This document shows, in pieces, positions 61,091 to 64,000 of a stretch of 64,000 nt of DNA (position 1 is the stretch's first letter; each line of letters starts with the position of its first letter). The stretch is from Nectonema munidae (lineage: Eukaryota; Nematomorpha; Nectonematoida; Nectonematidae). The stretch spans positions 704,001 to 768,000 of the forward strand of contig JAUIRK010000897.1 in NCBI GenBank assembly GCA_030549495.1, in the 5' to 3' direction. The notes under the pieces are model-generated. The model was not told where the DNA came from. It did no database searches and saw nothing but the letters and a program-made list of their open reading frames with translations. The translations under genes and the position numbers were made by a program.

Positions 61091-61660
61091 AATTAGATTT
61101 CAAATATTCATTTGAAGACTTCGTCTTGAGACGAGACAAGTAATATCGGAAATCTACTCATAAGAGAAAGAAGACCTTTAAATACCCAATATGCCGGCGT
61201 ATAGGTCGACCTTCGAGCACCTAAATTTTAGCCTAAAAAATCATCCTCGACTTATACAACGAACACATCAAAATACTAAGTTAAACCCCGCTATGTGTGA
61301 AGTAAGAACAAGTAAAACAAGCAGCTAAGGTAGGTAGAGTTCTATCTCATACAGTTTCTACAAGAATACTTGAACATAATTTGCTTATGGCAGAGGGTAT
61401 AGCCATGCTCCCTATAAATACGAATGCTGAAAACCTCTCATAAATTTCATAATCGTCACATGAGGGTGAACACCGTTTATATTTTTACATTCGTACTCAC
61501 AGGTATAATAAGAAAGGAAAAATCGATGTTAAACAAATGAGTGATGAATTTTATTCTAAATAAGTAAAATTAAAAAGTTCTAGTTCAATAAAAATTTCCC
61601 GTACAGACATTTTGAAGTTCACAACACAAAAAACGATATATTGGGATTGTCTTGAATGAC

Positions 61661-61666
61661 TTTATT
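61661..61666 (-). promoter_or_regulatory. Candidate UTP4 polyadenylation signal
   Basis: TTTATT on the plus strand, which is AATAAA in gene sense, about 36 bp past the UTP4 stop. The spacing suits a short 3' UTR. Confidence 0.55.
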
Positions 61667-61702
61667 CAAAAGAGGCCCATAACAAAAATAATAAGACTTT
61701 TC

Positions 61703-63934
61703 TTATCTTTCAAAAGACTTCTTAACTAAAACCTGTTCCAATCCATCAAAATAAGCAGCATGCCACTGTTCAAGCATAACCATCTTGTTCGTGACGTTAC
61801 TAACAAATAAATATTGAATCATTTGTGGCCATTCTTTTCTAATATACTCCAAACAATCATTTTTTTGTTCCCTCTTCAGACAAATGATGTTCTTGCTATC
61901 GTAAATTATGATTTGTTCATAGTCACTTGTATAACAAATCCCCAAGGAAGAAAATCTTGAATGTGAAGGAAGCCAAGAATAAAGTTGTTTTCTAATTCGC
62001 TTTTCATTTAAAATTTTAGAAAATTCGGTTTCTACAAAAACTTCATCAAAATCATCACTATTATCAAGATCTGAGTCTTCTTTTTTATCAAGTTTTTTTC
62101 TTTTGAAATTTCGTTCTTTAACTTTATAAACGTTTTCATCCTTATAAGGAGAAATATGAAATTCATAAACTTGATTATCTGCGTGTAAAACGAGTGCAAG
62201 TTCGTTCTTTAGACTTAACTGTATATCCCTAACAACCACACTGCTTTTTTTGGTGTAACAAATAAAGGAGTTTTTATTCACGTCAATCAAGGCCAGTTCT
62301 CCCGTACAGTAACCAATCAAAAAATACGATTCAAACTTCTGCGATATAATAGAAATTTGAGAAGGTGAAACAAAATCTTTCATATTTATTTCCTCAAAGA
62401 GTGAAGAGGTTGAAAGTTTTTTATCTGGAACATGATCTTTAAAGTTATTAATGATGAATAATTTTGCGTGATCATCACAACAAATCAAATTATCATCATC
62501 ATTACTACTAATACTTGTGCTATAAAATTTTAAAGAAGAGATCCCTCGTTTTTGTATCTGGCCTATTTTTTGAATAGAGTATGGTTTGGATTGTAGGAAA
62601 AATATATGGATAGAGATGCCATCAGCATAGGCAATATAGTTGTTATACTTTGTAAGAGCAAGAGCTCGTATAGATTGAACAGCTTCACGAGCCGCCTCAA
62701 TTTTTTTTGCCTTAATACTATACAATAGCTTCGGCTTTTCTTCTATTTCAAATGATAAATCATTACCTTTACAAATTCCCAAACTCCAACCTTGAATTTC
62801 ATTGAGAGATGTTAAAAGAAGCAAATTTGATTCTTCACTAAAGTGAACAAATGATGGAGGAAGGGGGGAGAAAAAGCGCAATTTTGTACATGGTGGATAC
62901 CTGCTTAACCCAATTTCACCATCGAAACCAGCAGATATAAGCCAGTTTTTAGTGGAAATCAATTTCGTAACGTCATGAGTGTGAACATTGCGGAAAAATG
63001 ATTTCATCCACCTTCCTTCGAATGGCGAATGCGACGATTTTTGGATCTTCTTTATCATGTAAATAATAGGATCTGCACCAGCTGAATAAAGTGTTTTTAA
63101 ATAGGTATCATATGTTAAGGAAAAAACTGGAGCTTCATGAATCTCTAAAATCTGGATCAAGACTTTTAAAATATAATTCCAAAATAAAATGCGGCCTTTG
63201 GAGTCTGCGCAAACTATAAGAGAATCGTCGGTATTGTTTCCTTCATCTTCATTTGTCTTTTGCGAATGAGATGGAATAAATGTGATACATGTTATGTGCA
63301 CTTCATTATTATTCATGTTAGGCTGATTACATGTATTAAGCAAAATGAATTGTGGAGCTTTGGATTCTTCTAATTTGTAAACTGAGACAAAGGATGAATA
63401 AGCAACAGCCAAAATTGGAGCTTCAGGATGCCAAGAAAGAGAAACGATTCGATGTGCTTGTTTGCAAGCAATGGCAACAAACTTGGGGAGATCTTCGCTT
63501 AGGCGAATATTGTAAACACTCACAATGCCTTCTTCAGAACCAATAGCAAGTAGTGAACCAGTGTGATCACTTTGCATGCACCACTTTGATCCTCCCATAA
63601 CATGAGTGATAGAAGATATATAGAAATACTTTGTATCAATTTCAATAAGTTCGCCAGAGGCTCCGCTAGCGAAAAGGCGAGACTGTGGTGTCCATGATAA
63701 GGCATCCAATAGGAGATTTGTAGGGAGAAAAATGTTCTGGATGAAATAGCAGGAATGACTATTCATATGCCAAATTTGAAGAGGACCTGATTCGCGAAGA
63801 ACGCAAATGTTGTCAGAGTTTACATCATGAGCCATATCGAGTATGGCGATACCTTTACGCTCATAAAAATTTACTTTATGAAGTTCTCTTACTTCCATGC
63901 TAAATCCAACTTGACCAATTTTATCAATTGCCAT
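61703..63934 (-). CDS. UTP4: UTP4/cirhin WD40 protein of the small-subunit processome
   Basis: Nucleolar WD40 protein of the t-UTP/UtpA subcomplex, needed for early 18S pre-rRNA transcription and processing (family knowledge). The 743-residue frame has no introns; human cirhin has 686 residues. Collinear matches run its whole length: ALSWTPQSRLFASGASGEL, MGGSKWCM, HRIVSLSWHPEAPILAVAY, RILFWNYI, HTHDV at about 316 and ADNQVYEFHI. The tail LEQWHAAYFDGLEQVLVKK fits the conserved end. A basic stretch then an acidic one (about 601-631, KRKKLDKK then DSDLDNSDDFDE) forms a low-complexity insert. The start is uncertain: Met1 gives 12 extra residues before Met13 (MEVRELHKVNF), which lines up better with the human start. 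A splice-acceptor-like TTTTTAG lies about 27 bases before the ATG in coding sense, so a non-coding first exon is possible. Confidence 0.92.
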   Translation of the reverse strand: MAIDKIGQVGFSMEVRELHKVNFYERKGIAILDMAHDVNSDNICVLRESGPLQIWHMNSHSCYFIQNIFLPTNLLLDALSWTPQSRLFASGASGELIEIDTKYFYISSITHVMGGSKWCMQSDHTGSLLAIGSEEGIVSVYNIRLSEDLPKFVAIACKQAHRIVSLSWHPEAPILAVAYSSFVSVYKLEESKAPQFILLNTCNQPNMNNNEVHITCITFIPSHSQKTNEDEGNNTDDSLIVCADSKGRILFWNYILKVLIQILEIHEAPVFSLTYDTYLKTLYSAGADPIIYMIKKIQKSSHSPFEGRWMKSFFRNVHTHDVTKLISTKNWLISAGFDGEIGLSRYPPCTKLRFFSPLPPSFVHFSEESNLLLLTSLNEIQGWSLGICKGNDLSFEIEEKPKLLYSIKAKKIEAAREAVQSIRALALTKYNNYIAYADGISIHIFFLQSKPYSIQKIGQIQKRGISSLKFYSTSISSNDDDNLICCDDHAKLFIINNFKDHVPDKKLSTSSLFEEINMKDFVSPSQISIISQKFESYFLIGYCTGELALIDVNKNSFICYTKKSSVVVRDIQLSLKNELALVLHADNQVYEFHISPYKDENVYKVKERNFKRKKLDKKEDSDLDNSDDFDEVFVETEFSKILNEKRIRKQLYSWLPSHSRFSSLGICYTSDYEQIIIYDSKNIICLKREQKNDCLEYIRKEWPQMIQYLFVSNVTNKMVMLEQWHAAYFDGLEQVLVKKSFER

Positions 63935-64000
63935 GAAGTAGAGGAAGAAATTAATTACCTAAAAATTGGAAAAAATGACGTTTAAAAAAAGTATTGCCAC

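Noticed and set aside
63352-63705. Open frames on both strands near the right edge
   Set aside because: They are shadows of the UTP4 coding frame.

Overview
The window is strongly AT-rich animal DNA. It has GT-AG introns from about 50 bp to nearly 4 kb, three host genes whose products are metazoan or general eukaryotic, and many transposon relics. An invertebrate is likely. The species cannot be told from the sequence, and nothing here looks bacterial, organellar or viral.

Three host genes can be reconstructed. (1) 16059-36478, plus strand: a complete Tousled-like kinase gene, 12 exons and 824 residues, running from the family's usual N-terminus to a normal stop. (2) 48098-58644, plus strand: a heme animal peroxidase, 13 exons joined in phase into 569 residues with every catalytic residue present. 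Its signal-peptide end is missing; a weak candidate exon lies at 40714-40877. (3) 61703-63934, minus strand: the ribosome-biogenesis WD40 protein UTP4/cirhin, in one intronless reading frame. An unrecognised exon pair (60348-60743) ends a further possible gene. The three host genes have no evident functional link; they are simply neighbours.

The remainder is mostly transposon fossils. 1-10 kb holds pieces of several LINEs and a Tigger/pogo element with both ends, itself hit by a MITE and sitting in LINE sequence. 10.4-14.3 kb holds hAT material, including a 3,066-bp element with 15-bp inverted ends, a perfect 8-bp target duplication, and a SINE and a minisatellite-bearing foldback inside it. 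The TLK introns carry a Tc1/mariner-like MITE, a broken piggyBac transposase, a SINE, a hAT end and three further MITEs. 42.3-45.2 kb is a 2,870-bp TTAA-bounded non-autonomous element filled with tandem repeats, with a hAT MITE 28 bp away. 46.3-47.6 kb is a second piggyBac relic. 58.8-59.6 kb is a broken hAT transposase just past the peroxidase gene. A tRNA-derived SINE family is present in three copies.

I found no new multi-gene system. The most novel objects are the satellite-filled TTAA element, the nested hAT element, two small TTAA MITE families, the SINE family and the orphan exon pair.
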